A stretch of DNA of 64,000 bases, from positions 1-64,000 of the forward strand of contig NZ_CAJFDC010000033.1 of assembly GCF_904067045.1 (NCBI RefSeq), in the 5' to 3' direction. Below the pieces are notes generated by a model. It did not search any database. It was not told where the DNA came from and was given only the letters and a program-made list of their open reading frames with translations. Origin of the DNA: Pseudomonas sp. FEN. GTDB taxonomy: Bacteria > Pseudomonadota > Gammaproteobacteria > Pseudomonadales > Pseudomonadaceae. Of this stretch, positions 1 to 8,698 are shown piece after piece. The position numbers and the translations under genes were made by a program. The number at the start of each line of letters is the position of its first letter. Position 1 is the first letter of the stretch.

Positions 1-30
1 CCTGGGGTCATATCGACCAGCAAGCGGATG

Positions 31-1380
31 TCATTCACCGTTGCTCTCCGAGCCCATGAATGTTTGTATGGTTTGAGCTTGAGGTGCCAGTTCAATCTGT
101 CGCAGTGCGTCCACCATAGCCCTCAATGGGCTGCGACTACCGTAGATGCTGAATGTCACTGCTCCGTCCTCGTGCCCTACAATCCGTTTGATTAGCGAGT
201 CCTGGACCCCTGCATCCCGGAGATCATCAATCAACGTGTGCCGAAAACTGTGGAAGGTTTTCTTGGGATCGACGATTCCGCGTTTTGTCTTGTACCGTCC
301 GAACCACTTCGACGGTGCATGGCCTAGCTTTCCCCGTACGGGTTCAAGTTCACGGAACAGACGATCTGCTCCGCTGGTCCTGACCTTCTCCACGTGTCGT
401 AGTAGACCGAGTTCGATCAGGGTGGGGTGGATCGGGAGTAAGCGACGACTGCTGGCATTCTTGAGGTTCTGTCCTTCATGGGTGTCGTCGATGCGTAGGC
501 ACTGGATTCCTTGTTGTTCGATGAAATCATCCACGCGCAGTTGGCAAAGCTCTTCGAGTCGTGCTCCTGTGCTTCTACCCAGCAGCGGTAACCAGTAACG
601 CCATGGATGCTTGCGTGCTTCAGCCAGGAGTGTGTTCAGATCAAGGAGTGTGCGTAGGTCGCCATTGTCGAATGACAAGCGGGCCTCCTTGGATGCACCG
701 GTCATCATCTTGAGTCCGGCCAGTGGGTTGTCGGTGATATAGCCGTTGGCCTTGCACCAGTTCATAAACGCCGAAAGTTTGCGTAGCCGATTGTTCACCG
801 TTACCGCCGTAATGGTCTTGTGCGTGCCACCCGATTCGACGACCTGTCGCAGAGTCTTCCCTTCGAATTCGGGGCGTAGGCCGAAGTATTGCGGGCAGCG
901 GCTCAACCGTTCTTTCAGCAGTCGGGCTTGTTGAGTGTCGAAGGCTTCGATGGGCATATCGCCCATCAGATCGAACAGATCGCGTAGTGCACGTTCCACC
1001 TCGAAGGTACTGACGGTTCTCCATGTACCGCCGCGTTTCCCTTCTTCTATATAGAGCTTTGACAGGGTAGACAGGGCGGGACCATCAGCGATGGGTTTCG
1101 CGGGCTTGACTATAGGCTGGTGTGAGCGATGCATTGAGGATGGGGCAGGGTATGCATCTCGCCATTGAGTGCAAAGCCTACGCAGCGTCTGAAGGTCTGC
1201 CAGAGGGTGTTCGGACAGGTGTCCATGTACCTGCTGGGCGAGGGCGGTCGCGAGGAATAGGGCGCTCTGCCGGTGCCGAACGTTTAGGCTCAAACGTAAG
1301 GTGTGACAGCGTGGGAACAGGTGTTGGGGGAGCCGGAGGTTTAGGTAATAACAGGGTCCGCGACGGATCAGATAGGCCAT
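31..1380 (-). CDS. Tyrosine recombinase / integrase of an integrated element
   Basis: Site-specific recombinase of the phage integrase family, 449 aa. The N-terminal ~60 residues (MAYLIRRGPCYYLNLRLP) look like the DUF6538-type domain common in island integrases. A SAM-like core-binding domain follows, then a C-terminal catalytic domain with the expected residues: R in RSTGARLEELCQLR, H-x-x-R in FHSFRHTLIDDL, a second H in IVGHEDG and the Tyr nucleophile in FSIYGS. All catalytic residues are present, so it is probably active. The ATG at 1380 has no recognisable Shine-Dalgarno; three 13-bp repeats lie directly upstream. The gene reads away from ffs, so the mobile element most likely extends to the left, outside the window. 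Target specificity cannot be read from the sequence. Confidence 0.93.
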   Translation of the reverse strand: MAYLIRRGPCYYLNLRLPQHLFPRCHTLRLSLNVRHRQSALFLATALAQQVHGHLSEHPLADLQTLRRLCTQWRDAYPAPSSMHRSHQPIVKPAKPIADGPALSTLSKLYIEEGKRGGTWRTVSTFEVERALRDLFDLMGDMPIEAFDTQQARLLKERLSRCPQYFGLRPEFEGKTLRQVVESGGTHKTITAVTVNNRLRKLSAFMNWCKANGYITDNPLAGLKMMTGASKEARLSFDNGDLRTLLDLNTLLAEARKHPWRYWLPLLGRSTGARLEELCQLRVDDFIEQQGIQCLRIDDTHEGQNLKNASSRRLLPIHPTLIELGLLRHVEKVRTSGADRLFRELEPVRGKLGHAPSKWFGRYKTKRGIVDPKKTFHSFRHTLIDDLRDAGVQDSLIKRIVGHEDGAVTFSIYGSRSPLRAMVDALRQIELAPQAQTIQTFMGSESNGE

Positions 1381-1382
1381 GG

Positions 1383-1421
1383 TGTGACACCGATGTGTGA
1401 CAGCAATGTGTGACAGTGCTG
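1383..1421. repeat. Three tandem 13-bp repeats upstream of the integrase
   Basis: TGTGACA occurs at 1383, 1396 and 1409, exactly 13 bp apart, with partly conserved flanks (TGTGACACCGATG, TGTGACAGCAATG, TGTGACAGTGCTG). They begin 3 bp before the integrase start codon. Candidate roles are arm-type integrase sites, an excisionase site or an operator of the integrase promoter. Confidence 0.75.
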
Positions 1422-1508
1422 GCTACACCCCAAGTTCTGACTGTCCGTGCCGAGTGTTGGTACGGATGATTGGAAGCAACCTAAACAGCCTGAACCCCCG
1501 TAATACAA

Positions 1509-1605
1509 GGCCCCGCAACGATTACCCGTGAACCTGGTCAGATCCGGAAGGAAGCAGCCACAGCGGGAACATTGTGTGCCGGGGTGTGGCTGGTGGGGTT
1601 GCCTC
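1509..1605 (+). ncRNA. ffs: 4.5S signal recognition particle RNA
   Basis: RNA scaffold of the bacterial SRP, which binds Ffh and targets nascent membrane proteins. The domain IV hairpin with GGAA tetraloop is unmistakable (TCCGGAAGGAAGCAGCC), flanked by complementary arms (CCCGTG...CAGCGGG; GTGTGCCGGGG...). Ends are approximate, set by the outer helix. Two oddities: the 5' arm reads GGCCCCGC where the 3' arm GTGGGGTTGCC would pair with GGCAACCCCGC, so three bases seem missing. The symmetric-loop strand reads CAGATCC where the widely conserved form is CAGGTCC. The gene lies beside an integrase, and dnaX follows about 4.4 kb downstream. Confidence 0.93.
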
Positions 1606-1738
1606 CATAACGCCATCTCAAGCTGTATCTCCCCCTCTCTGAATATAAAACCCAGTGCCAGATCAATATCAGCGCTGCGCTTCCCCGTGGCTAGAAATTT
1701 GCAGCTGCTGGCAGGCATTGAATGCCTGGCGAGGTACG

Positions 1739-2560
1739 CTAAAGCGCTGCCCGCAACTCTCGCGGCGATAACCCATAATGTTTGCGAAAGCGCACCGCAA
1801 ACCGTGAAGCCGAGGCATAGCCACTGGCCGCGGCAATTTCCCCAATCGGTCGTGGCGTGACCTGTAGCCACTGCAATGCCATCCCCAGTCTGACGTTCTC
1901 GAGGATATTGCTGAAGCTGTCGCCCTCGTTCGCCAACTGTCGGCGCAAGGTCGAAGCGCCGAGGTGCAGGCGCTCGGCGACGCCGGCAACGGTCCAGTCC
2001 CGCGCCGGAGCACTCATGATGATCTGCTGTACGCGCTCGCACAGCGGGTCGTGGCGATCCAGCAACAGCGGTCCGGCCTGGCCGGCCAAGGCCAATGCCA
2101 ACAGCACCGCTTCCGCATAATGGGTGCGCAGGGCGTCCGGTGAATCGGCGTTGATGCAGTCCAGCAGGTTTTCCCAGGCCTGAGTCGTATGCCGATCCAA
2201 CGGCACGCAGAACTCCCGCGTCGCCGCTCGCCCGGGAAAGGTGTCGAGCTGCTGGTTGTAGCGAACACTGAACGCTCGCAACAGCTCGGTAGGAAAGGTC
2301 ACCGCATCGGCGATGTAGTAACCCTGTGCCCCGGGATAGTTGTTGATCCTTACTTCGCAGCCCGCGGGCATCAGGATCAGATGCCTTGAGCCCACGCGCA
2401 TTTCCCGACCCTCCCAGCCCATCAGCTTTTCACCCTGGCGGACACGGCACAGGGTGGTGACGAAAATCGGCACCCGTTGCAAGGCGTGGGGTTGGCGCGC
2501 CTGGATGACACTGGCGCCGATACGGCTTTGGCGATGCTGGATACCGACGGGGGCGTTCAT
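1739..2560 (-). CDS. AraC-family transcriptional regulator
   Basis: 273 aa DNA-binding regulator. The N-terminal ~150 residues form a cupin-like sensing domain (HLILMPAGCEVRINN). The C-terminal ~100 residues hold the two helix-turn-helix motifs of AraC/XylS proteins: WTVAGVAERLHLGASTLRRQL, and IGEIAAASGYASASRFAVRF followed by the FRKHYGLSPRELR signature. It starts 5 bp after the stop of the upstream PEBP-family gene on the same strand, so the two are probably co-transcribed and the regulator may control that unit. The ligand is unknown. Confidence 0.9.
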   Translation of the reverse strand: MNAPVGIQHRQSRIGASVIQARQPHALQRVPIFVTTLCRVRQGEKLMGWEGREMRVGSRHLILMPAGCEVRINNYPGAQGYYIADAVTFPTELLRAFSVRYNQQLDTFPGRAATREFCVPLDRHTTQAWENLLDCINADSPDALRTHYAEAVLLALALAGQAGPLLLDRHDPLCERVQQIIMSAPARDWTVAGVAERLHLGASTLRRQLANEGDSFSNILENVRLGMALQWLQVTPRPIGEIAAASGYASASRFAVRFRKHYGLSPRELRAAL

Positions 2561-2565
2561 GGTTC

Positions 2566-3117
2566 CTAGCGTCCGTAAGTGGCGGTGAGGGTGGCCTTGG
2601 CCAGTGCGTTGGCATTGAGCATGTAGCCCACCATGGCGCCGCTGGCCTGATCGTTGATCGGCAGTTTATCGACCTTCAGGGCCCAGACGGTGAATTGATA
2701 GCGATGAGGTTTGTCGCCGACCGGTGGGCAGGCGCCGCCGAAGCCTGGCTGGCCGTAATCGGTGCGGCCCTGGACGGCACCTGCGGGCAATCGGCTGGTC
2801 GATGGCGTGCCCGCGCCGGAAGGCAGTTCATGGGTGGACGTCGGGAGGTTGACCACCGTCCAGTGCCACCAGCCACTGCCGGTCGGCGCATCGGGATCGT
2901 AGACGGTAATGGCGAAGCTTTTGGTATCGGCCGGGGCGTTTTGCCAGGACAGTTCAGGCGAGGTGTTGCCTCCTTCGCAGCCAAAGCCCTGGAACACTTC
3001 ACGGCTGCTCAACGGCTTGCCGTTGGCGATGTCGCGGCTGCTAAGGGTGAAGTCGGCGGCTTGGGCGGTGAGGCTCAGGCCAAGGCTGAGGGTGCTGAGG
3101 ATGAGTCTGGTTTTCAT
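2566..3117 (-). CDS. Secreted YbhB/YbcL-type PEBP-family protein
   Basis: 183 aa member of the phosphatidylethanolamine-binding / Raf-kinase-inhibitor-like family. It has a clear Sec signal peptide (MKTRLILSTLSLGLSLTAQA, cleavage after AQA). Family motifs are present: YDPDAPTGSGWWHW, which forms the ligand pocket, and GGACPPVGDKPHRY. It is expected in the periplasm; the physiological ligand of bacterial members is not established. It is the first gene of a likely two-gene unit with the AraC regulator 5 bp downstream. Confidence 0.9.
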   Translation of the reverse strand: MKTRLILSTLSLGLSLTAQAADFTLSSRDIANGKPLSSREVFQGFGCEGGNTSPELSWQNAPADTKSFAITVYDPDAPTGSGWWHWTVVNLPTSTHELPSGAGTPSTSRLPAGAVQGRTDYGQPGFGGACPPVGDKPHRYQFTVWALKVDKLPINDQASGAMVGYMLNANALAKATLTATYGR

Positions 3118-3375
3118 GCGGGTCTCGTCTTTGTCGGGAGAGGAGGGGCAAGTTTATTGATAGGGGGAAGAGGGCGTTGTGCCGCTGCGCTCGACCATTG
3201 TGCCGAAACGCTCGGAGTGATTTTTTCCGAAGTGGCTGGTTGACGCCCGATTGCTCGCAATGGCCATGGGACGTGACTCTGGATAACCGGGTTTCAGGCG
3301 GGCACGCGGTACCCTGCAGCCTTGCGCGAATGGGCAAGACCGCATTTCGGTGGTGGACAAGTCGCAGGCATGAGG

Positions 3376-3690
3376 CTAAGGCTTGGACAGGGCTAGATCG
3401 ACCGCTGCGATCAGCTTTCCCAGGTCCTTCGGGGGAGCGTTGTGAATGACGCCGAACAGGTAGGCACGCTGTTCGTCTTCGTCACCCAGATCTGTGAAAA
3501 AGGCTTTGAGCTTCACCCCCAGGACGTCGGCAAACAGAAACAAGGCCTCGACGCTGGGGGTGTAACTGCCGGTTTCGAAGCGGCTGATGGTTTTGGGATC
3601 AAAACCGGTTTTCTCTCCGAGTTCAGCCTGAGTTAGCCCCGCTACCTTGCGATAGCGCCTGATGGCTGCACCCAAACTTGAAATTTTCAT
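3376..3690 (-). CDS. XRE-family helix-turn-helix regulator
   Basis: 104 aa. The N-terminal ~60 residues are a Cro/C1-type HTH (YRKVAGLTQAELGEKTGF followed by DPKTISRFETG), with a short acidic C-terminal segment (DLGDEDEQRAYLF). No sensing domain is visible. It is flanked by noncoding stretches of 258 bp downstream and 374 bp upstream, so it is probably monocistronic. Targets unknown; autoregulation is typical of the family. Confidence 0.85.
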   Translation of the reverse strand: MKISSLGAAIRRYRKVAGLTQAELGEKTGFDPKTISRFETGSYTPSVEALFLFADVLGVKLKAFFTDLGDEDEQRAYLFGVIHNAPPKDLGKLIAAVDLALSKP

Positions 3691-4064
3691 CGCTCAATTC
3701 CCATTTAGAATCAAGAACTTAACGACAAATCTTTACATTAGACAACGCCATGTATCATCACCTTCTGTTGCATAATGTGATGTAATTCGTAGAATCGGCA
3801 TCTAGGACAGGTATTTGGTGATCCAGTTTCAGGTGAGGTATTTGTGAAACGGGAAATCCGCGCAGTTCTTTGGCGCCCATGCCGTGGCGGTCATAAGCCC
3901 TGAGCGACGCATTGTTTCGGGACGGTCTCGAATGCCTGTGCCAACTGCTGATGACCTTCATTTAATCCTAGTTGATCTTCGTCGAAGTACGGTCTGGCGC
4001 TGCCGCCAGGTGCGGTTGTGCTGCGAATTCGGGACAACCTCTAGCCGCCCAGGTGAGCTGACTC
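3691..4064. other. Intergenic region between XRE regulator and GGDEF-EAL gene
   Basis: 374 bp without a convincing gene. The left ~120 bp are AT-rich and should carry the promoter of the divergent XRE gene. AGGTGAG at 4051-4057 is the Shine-Dalgarno of the GGDEF-EAL gene. No other defined element is recognised. Confidence 0.5.
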
Positions 4065-5756
4065 ATGGATGAGACGTATCGCAGGGTCGTGGATGTCGCC
4101 GCTATTTTCTCCGAGACAGACCTGAACGGGCGGATCACCTACGTCAACGATCCATTCTGTGTGATTTCCGGTTATAGCCGCGACGAGCTCCTGGGACAGA
4201 ATCACCGCATATTGAATTCCGGCTACCACCCGTCCGAGTTTTTTGTCGACATGTGGCGGACCATCGCCCTGGGGCACGTCTGGAAAGGCGAAGTCTGCAA
4301 CCGCGCCAAGGACGGTTCCCTGTACTGGGTCGACAGTACCATGGTACCGCTGCTGGATGAGGTCACCGGGCGGGTACGCAAGTACGTGTCGATCCGTTTT
4401 GATGTCAGCGAGAAGCTGCGCCTGCTGCATACCCTGCAATGGCGGGTGGGGCACGATGTGCTGACCGGCCTGCCCAATCGGATGTTCCTCTCGGACCTGT
4501 TGAACCAGGCCCTGGATTTTTCCCGACGCGAAGAGATTCCGCTGGCGGTGTGCCTGCTCGACCTGGACGGCTTCAAGGCGGTCAACGATAGCTACGGGCA
4601 TGCCAGCGGCGATTTGTTGTTGGTGGAAGTGGCGGCGCGCCTGCGCAGTATCATGCGCGGCGAGGACGTGGTGGCCCGGTTGGCCGGTGACGAGTTCGTG
4701 CTGATCCTGCGTTATGTACGCGACGCAGAGGAATTGCACGCGGCGTTGCAACGGGTGCTCGGCGCGATTTCGGCGCCGTATTCGATACTCGGCCAGACCA
4801 TCCATGTGTATGCCAGTATCGGTGTGACGCTGTTTCCCGCCGACGACGAAGACGCCGATACCCTGTTGCGCCACGCCGACCAGGCGATGTACCTGGCCAA
4901 GCAGGGCGGGCGCAATCGTTTCCATTTGTTCGACGTGTCGTTGGACCTGGAGGTCAAGGCGACCCACCAGACCGTGGCGTTGATGCGCCAGGCCCTGGCC
5001 AACGATGAGTTTCGCCTGGTCTATCAGCCCAAGGTCAATATGCGTACCGGTCGCGTGGTCGGCTTCGAGGCCCTGGTGCGCTGGCAGCACCCGCACGAGG
5101 GCCTGCTCGAGCCCCACACGTTCCTGCCGCTGGTGGCGCAGACCGATGTGATTATCGATATCGGCGAGTGGGTCATCGACCGGGTCTTGGCGCAGATGCG
5201 GGCCTGGCGCCAGGCGGGGCACGAATGGCCAGTCAGTGTCAATATCGCCGCCCGGCATTTCCAGCGCGGCGACTTCGTCGAGCGCCTGCGTGGCTTGCTG
5301 ATACGCCACGCCGAAGTCCCGCCGCACATGCTCGACCTGGAAATCATCGAGTCGGTGGCGATCGAGAACATCCAGCGGGTGAGCCAGTGCCTGCAGGACT
5401 GCCAGGCACTGGGGGTGCGCTTTTCCCTGGACGACTTCGGTACCGGTTACTCGTCCCTGAGTTACCTCAAGCGCCTGCCCAGTCAGACGATCAAGATCGA
5501 TCAATCCTTTGTACGCGACATTCTCCATGACCAGGATGATCTGGCGCTGACCACGGCGGTGATCGGCCTGGCCCGGGCGTTCGGTCGGGAGGTGATTGCC
5601 GAGGGACTGGAGTCCGCCGAGCATGGCCGTTTGCTGATGAGCCTGGGCTGCGATGTGGCGCAGGGTTATTTCATTGCTCGGCCGATGGTGGCCGACGCGG
5701 TACCGGCCTGGGTCGCGGTGTTCGAGCCGCCGATGTTATGGCGCAGTGCCACCTGA
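4065..5756 (+). CDS. PAS-GGDEF-EAL cyclic-di-GMP signalling protein
   Basis: 563 aa cytosolic protein with no membrane segment. A PAS domain (residues ~5-120) with PAC tail is followed by a diguanylate cyclase domain (~130-290) and an EAL phosphodiesterase domain (~305-555). The GGDEF loop reads AGDEF, a variant known to be active in some cyclases. The inhibitory I-site RxxD is intact (RGED, five residues before the loop). EAL motifs look catalytic: FEALVRW, DDFGTGYSSLSYLKRLP, IKID and AEGLES. The protein could therefore make or degrade c-di-GMP; net output cannot be decided from sequence. The start is supported by AGGTGAG 7 nt upstream. It lies in the same window as two exopolysaccharide loci. 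Confidence 0.92.
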   Translation: MDETYRRVVDVAAIFSETDLNGRITYVNDPFCVISGYSRDELLGQNHRILNSGYHPSEFFVDMWRTIALGHVWKGEVCNRAKDGSLYWVDSTMVPLLDEVTGRVRKYVSIRFDVSEKLRLLHTLQWRVGHDVLTGLPNRMFLSDLLNQALDFSRREEIPLAVCLLDLDGFKAVNDSYGHASGDLLLVEVAARLRSIMRGEDVVARLAGDEFVLILRYVRDAEELHAALQRVLGAISAPYSILGQTIHVYASIGVTLFPADDEDADTLLRHADQAMYLAKQGGRNRFHLFDVSLDLEVKATHQTVALMRQALANDEFRLVYQPKVNMRTGRVVGFEALVRWQHPHEGLLEPHTFLPLVAQTDVIIDIGEWVIDRVLAQMRAWRQAGHEWPVSVNIAARHFQRGDFVERLRGLLIRHAEVPPHMLDLEIIESVAIENIQRVSQCLQDCQALGVRFSLDDFGTGYSSLSYLKRLPSQTIKIDQSFVRDILHDQDDLALTTAVIGLARAFGREVIAEGLESAEHGRLLMSLGCDVAQGYFIARPMVADAVPAWVAVFEPPMLWRSAT

Positions 5757-5993
5757 GTTGACCGCGTCCGTCTGGTCGTCATGTCCGGTAGAGTGGCGGA
5801 TGGTCCTGCCGATTTCAGCATGGCGAGGGCATAAACAACCGCGTGCCTCAAACTCTCCGGCGGGAGCACGACGAGACCGCCAATTCTTGCACAAAGTGCT
5901 GCTTGGCCAGATTAGCCTCCCATGCCGGATGCATTTTTACCCCTGCTCCGCTAGCATTAGCGGTCTTCCGCTTCCCCGACGCGATGGTTATCG

Positions 5994-8117
5994 ATGAGTT
6001 ATCAGGTTCTTGCACGTAAATGGCGTCCGCGCTCGTTCCGCGAAATGGTCGGCCAGACCCATGTGCTCAAGGCTCTGATCAATGCCCTGGACAGCCAGCG
6101 GCTGCATCACGCCTACTTGTTCACCGGCACCCGCGGTGTCGGCAAGACGACCATCGCGCGGATCATTGCCAAGTGCCTGAACTGCGAGACCGGGATTACT
6201 TCGACCCCCTGCGGGACCTGTTCGGTCTGCCGGGAGATCGACGAAGGACGTTTCGTCGACTTGATCGAGATCGACGCCGCGAGCCGGACCAAGGTCGAGG
6301 ATACCCGCGAGCTGCTCGACAATGTGCAGTACGCACCGAGCCGCGGGCGCTTCAAGGTCTACCTGATCGACGAAGTGCACATGCTTTCCAGCCATTCCTT
6401 CAACGCGCTGTTGAAAACCCTGGAAGAGCCACCGCCCTACGTCAAGTTCATCCTGGCGACCACGGACCCGCAGAAACTTCCGGCAACGATTTTGTCGCGC
6501 TGCCTGCAATTCTCCCTGAAGAACATGACCCCCGAGCGGGTGGTCGAGCACCTGACCCACGTCCTCGGGGTCGAGAACGTCCCTTTTGAAGAGGACGCCC
6601 TGTGGCTGTTGGGGCGCGCCGCCGATGGTTCGATGCGCGATGCCATGAGCCTGACCGACCAGGCCATTGCCTTCGGTGAGGGCAAGGTCATGGCGGTCGA
6701 CGTGCGCGCGATGCTTGGCACCCTCGACCACGGCCAGGTCTACGACGTGTTGCAGGCGTTGATCGATGGCGATGCCAGGGCCCTGCTCGAAGCGGTGCGG
6801 CATCTGGCCGAACAGGGGCCGGACTGGAATGGCGTGTTGTCGGAAATCCTCAATGTGCTGCACCGGGTGGCGATTGCCCAGGCGTTGCCGGAGGGGGTCG
6901 ATAACGGCCATGGCGACCGCGACCGCGTGTTGGCGTTGGCCCAGGCCCTGCCGGCCGAAGATGTGCAGTTCTATTACCAGATGGGTTTGATCGGCCGGCG
7001 CGACCTGCCGCTGGCGCCGGACCCGCGCGGCGGTTTCGAGATGGTCCTGTTGCGAATGCTGGCTTTCCGCCCGGCCGACAGCACGGCACCGCCAAGACCG
7101 CCGCTAAAGCCAGTGGGGATCAGCCAGGCCACAGTTGATTCCGCCCAGAACGTGGCTGGCGCGGCCGTGGCCGCGCCAGCGCTGATGCCCGTGGCCGCGC
7201 CGGTTGGCGAGACGCCGATGGTGGCTGCCGCGCCGGCCACGGCGCCGACACCGATTGTCGCCGCACCGACACCCGTTGCCGCGCCGGCCGAGGTCGCGCC
7301 TGTGGTGGCCGCTGTTGTCATGGCCGAGGCCGCGCCGCTTGTCGCGGTGGATGTCGTCGACCTGCCCTGGGACGATCCGGCCGCGCCCGAGGTCGTACAG
7401 GAGCCCGTTGCCGCGCCGCTGCTGGAAACCGTTGCCGAGCAACCGGAACTCGCCGCCATGCCCTTGCCGACACCGGACAGCGTGGTCCCGGACGCGCCTG
7501 AATGGGCCGTGGCGACTCTGCCCGAGCCCACGCCCAGCCAGGTGGACGCCGCGACACCGGGGTTGGACCCGGACGACGAGCCGCCGCTGGATGAAGACTA
7601 TATCGAGCCCGATATAGACTCGACCTACAGCTATCTCGACGAGTTGGCCAGCGAACATGCCGCCGATCCGGCGCCGGAGCCCGAGCCGCAACCGGCTGCG
7701 GCACCGGCCACGGGCCTGGCGCTGGAGTGGTTGGAGCTGTTCCCGAAGCTGCCGGTTTCCGGCATGACCGGCAGCATTGCGGCCAACTGCACGCTGATCG
7801 CGGTCACCGGCGACGACTGGTTGCTGCACCTGGACCCGGCCCACAGCGCCTTGTTCAACAGCACGCAGCAGCGTCGCCTCAATGACGCCCTGAACCAGTA
7901 TCACGGGCGTCCGCTGAAGCTGACCATCGAGTTGATCAAGCCCGAGCAGGAAACCCCGGCCCAGGCGGCTTCCCGTCTGCGCCATGAACGTCAGGACGAA
8001 GCCGTGGCGTCGATTCATGCCGACCCGTTCGTCCAGCAGATGATGCAGCAGTTCGGCGCGGTGATCCGTGGCGATACAATCGAACCTGTCGATGCCCTGG
8101 TGACCCAGGGTCAATAA
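5994..8117 (+). CDS. dnaX: DNA polymerase III subunit tau (gamma/tau)
   Basis: 707 aa clamp-loader ATPase and replisome organiser. The N-terminal AAA+ module has Walker A GTRGVGKT, a four-Cys zinc site (CLNCETG, CGTCSVC), the DEVH box (LIDEVHMLSSHSFNALLKTLEEPP) and a sensor region (TTDPQKLPATILSRC). A long Ala/Pro/Val-rich linker (residues ~365-575) separates it from the C-terminal tau-specific part that contacts polymerase alpha and DnaB. No A-AAA-AAG type slippery heptamer is visible where E. coli makes gamma. It is followed by ybaB and recR, the conserved order. Confidence 0.97.
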   Translation: MSYQVLARKWRPRSFREMVGQTHVLKALINALDSQRLHHAYLFTGTRGVGKTTIARIIAKCLNCETGITSTPCGTCSVCREIDEGRFVDLIEIDAASRTKVEDTRELLDNVQYAPSRGRFKVYLIDEVHMLSSHSFNALLKTLEEPPPYVKFILATTDPQKLPATILSRCLQFSLKNMTPERVVEHLTHVLGVENVPFEEDALWLLGRAADGSMRDAMSLTDQAIAFGEGKVMAVDVRAMLGTLDHGQVYDVLQALIDGDARALLEAVRHLAEQGPDWNGVLSEILNVLHRVAIAQALPEGVDNGHGDRDRVLALAQALPAEDVQFYYQMGLIGRRDLPLAPDPRGGFEMVLLRMLAFRPADSTAPPRPPLKPVGISQATVDSAQNVAGAAVAAPALMPVAAPVGETPMVAAAPATAPTPIVAAPTPVAAPAEVAPVVAAVVMAEAAPLVAVDVVDLPWDDPAAPEVVQEPVAAPLLETVAEQPELAAMPLPTPDSVVPDAPEWAVATLPEPTPSQVDAATPGLDPDDEPPLDEDYIEPDIDSTYSYLDELASEHAADPAPEPEPQPAAAPATGLALEWLELFPKLPVSGMTGSIAANCTLIAVTGDDWLLHLDPAHSALFNSTQQRRLNDALNQYHGRPLKLTIELIKPEQETPAQAASRLRHERQDEAVASIHADPFVQQMMQQFGAVIRGDTIEPVDALVTQGQ

Positions 8118-8179
8118 CTGAACGACGCCAGGCCCGTGCCTTGCGTCTCTTTGTATATGTAACTCTCGAGGTGATTCCC

Positions 8180-8506
8180 ATGATGAAAGGTGGCATGGCC
8201 GGCCTGATGAAGCAGGCGCAGCAGATGCAGGAAAAAATGGCCAAGATGCAGGAAGAGCTGGCCAATGCCGAAGTGACCGGTCAATCCGGCGCCGGCCTGG
8301 TGTCCGTGGTGATGACCGGTCGTCATGACGTCAAGCGCGTCAGCATCGACCCGAGCCTGAAGGAAGAGGACCTGGAGGTCCTGGAAGACCTGATCGCCGC
8401 GGCGTTCAACGACGCGACGCGCAAGATCGAAGCCAACAGCCAGGACAAGATGTCCGGTATGACCGCCGGCATGCAACTGCCGCCGGGTTTCAAGATGCCG
8501 TTCTAA
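8180..8506 (+). CDS. YbaB/EbfC nucleoid-associated protein
   Basis: 108 aa DNA-binding protein of the YbaB/EbfC family, dimeric and tweezer-shaped in known members. The Met/Gln-rich N-terminal helix (MKQAQQMQEKMAKMQEEL) and the GLVSVVMTGRHDVKRVSIDP core are typical. The ATG at 8180 is chosen over an upstream TTG because GAGGTGA lies 5 nt before it and the length matches the family. It sits 62 bp after dnaX and upstream of recR, the classic dnaX-ybaB-recR arrangement. Confidence 0.96.
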   Translation: MMKGGMAGLMKQAQQMQEKMAKMQEELANAEVTGQSGAGLVSVVMTGRHDVKRVSIDPSLKEEDLEVLEDLIAAAFNDATRKIEANSQDKMSGMTAGMQLPPGFKMPF

Positions 8507-8536
8507 GACGCTACCGTCTGCCCCGCGTGGGAGCGG

Positions 8537-8615
8537 TGCTTGTCGGATTGCCGCACCGCCGCGAAGCTTTTGGCGCTCTCAGGGGCCTCTTCGCGAGCAA
8601 GCTCTGCTCCTGCAG
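8537..8615. repeat. Dispersed REP-like repeat
   Basis: About 80 bp between ybaB and recR containing GCGAAGCTTTTG, GGGCCTCTTCGCG and GCGAGCAAGCTCTGCTCC, the last resembling Pseudomonas REP cores. A related segment in opposite orientation lies at 47777-47840. Confidence 0.7.
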
Positions 8616-8698
8616 GAAATTGTGTTCCAGCGTCCCCCTGGACGTTGGCTGGAGGCACGCGTATAAACCGCGTCTCGTGTTCTGCCGGATCCTTTGTC

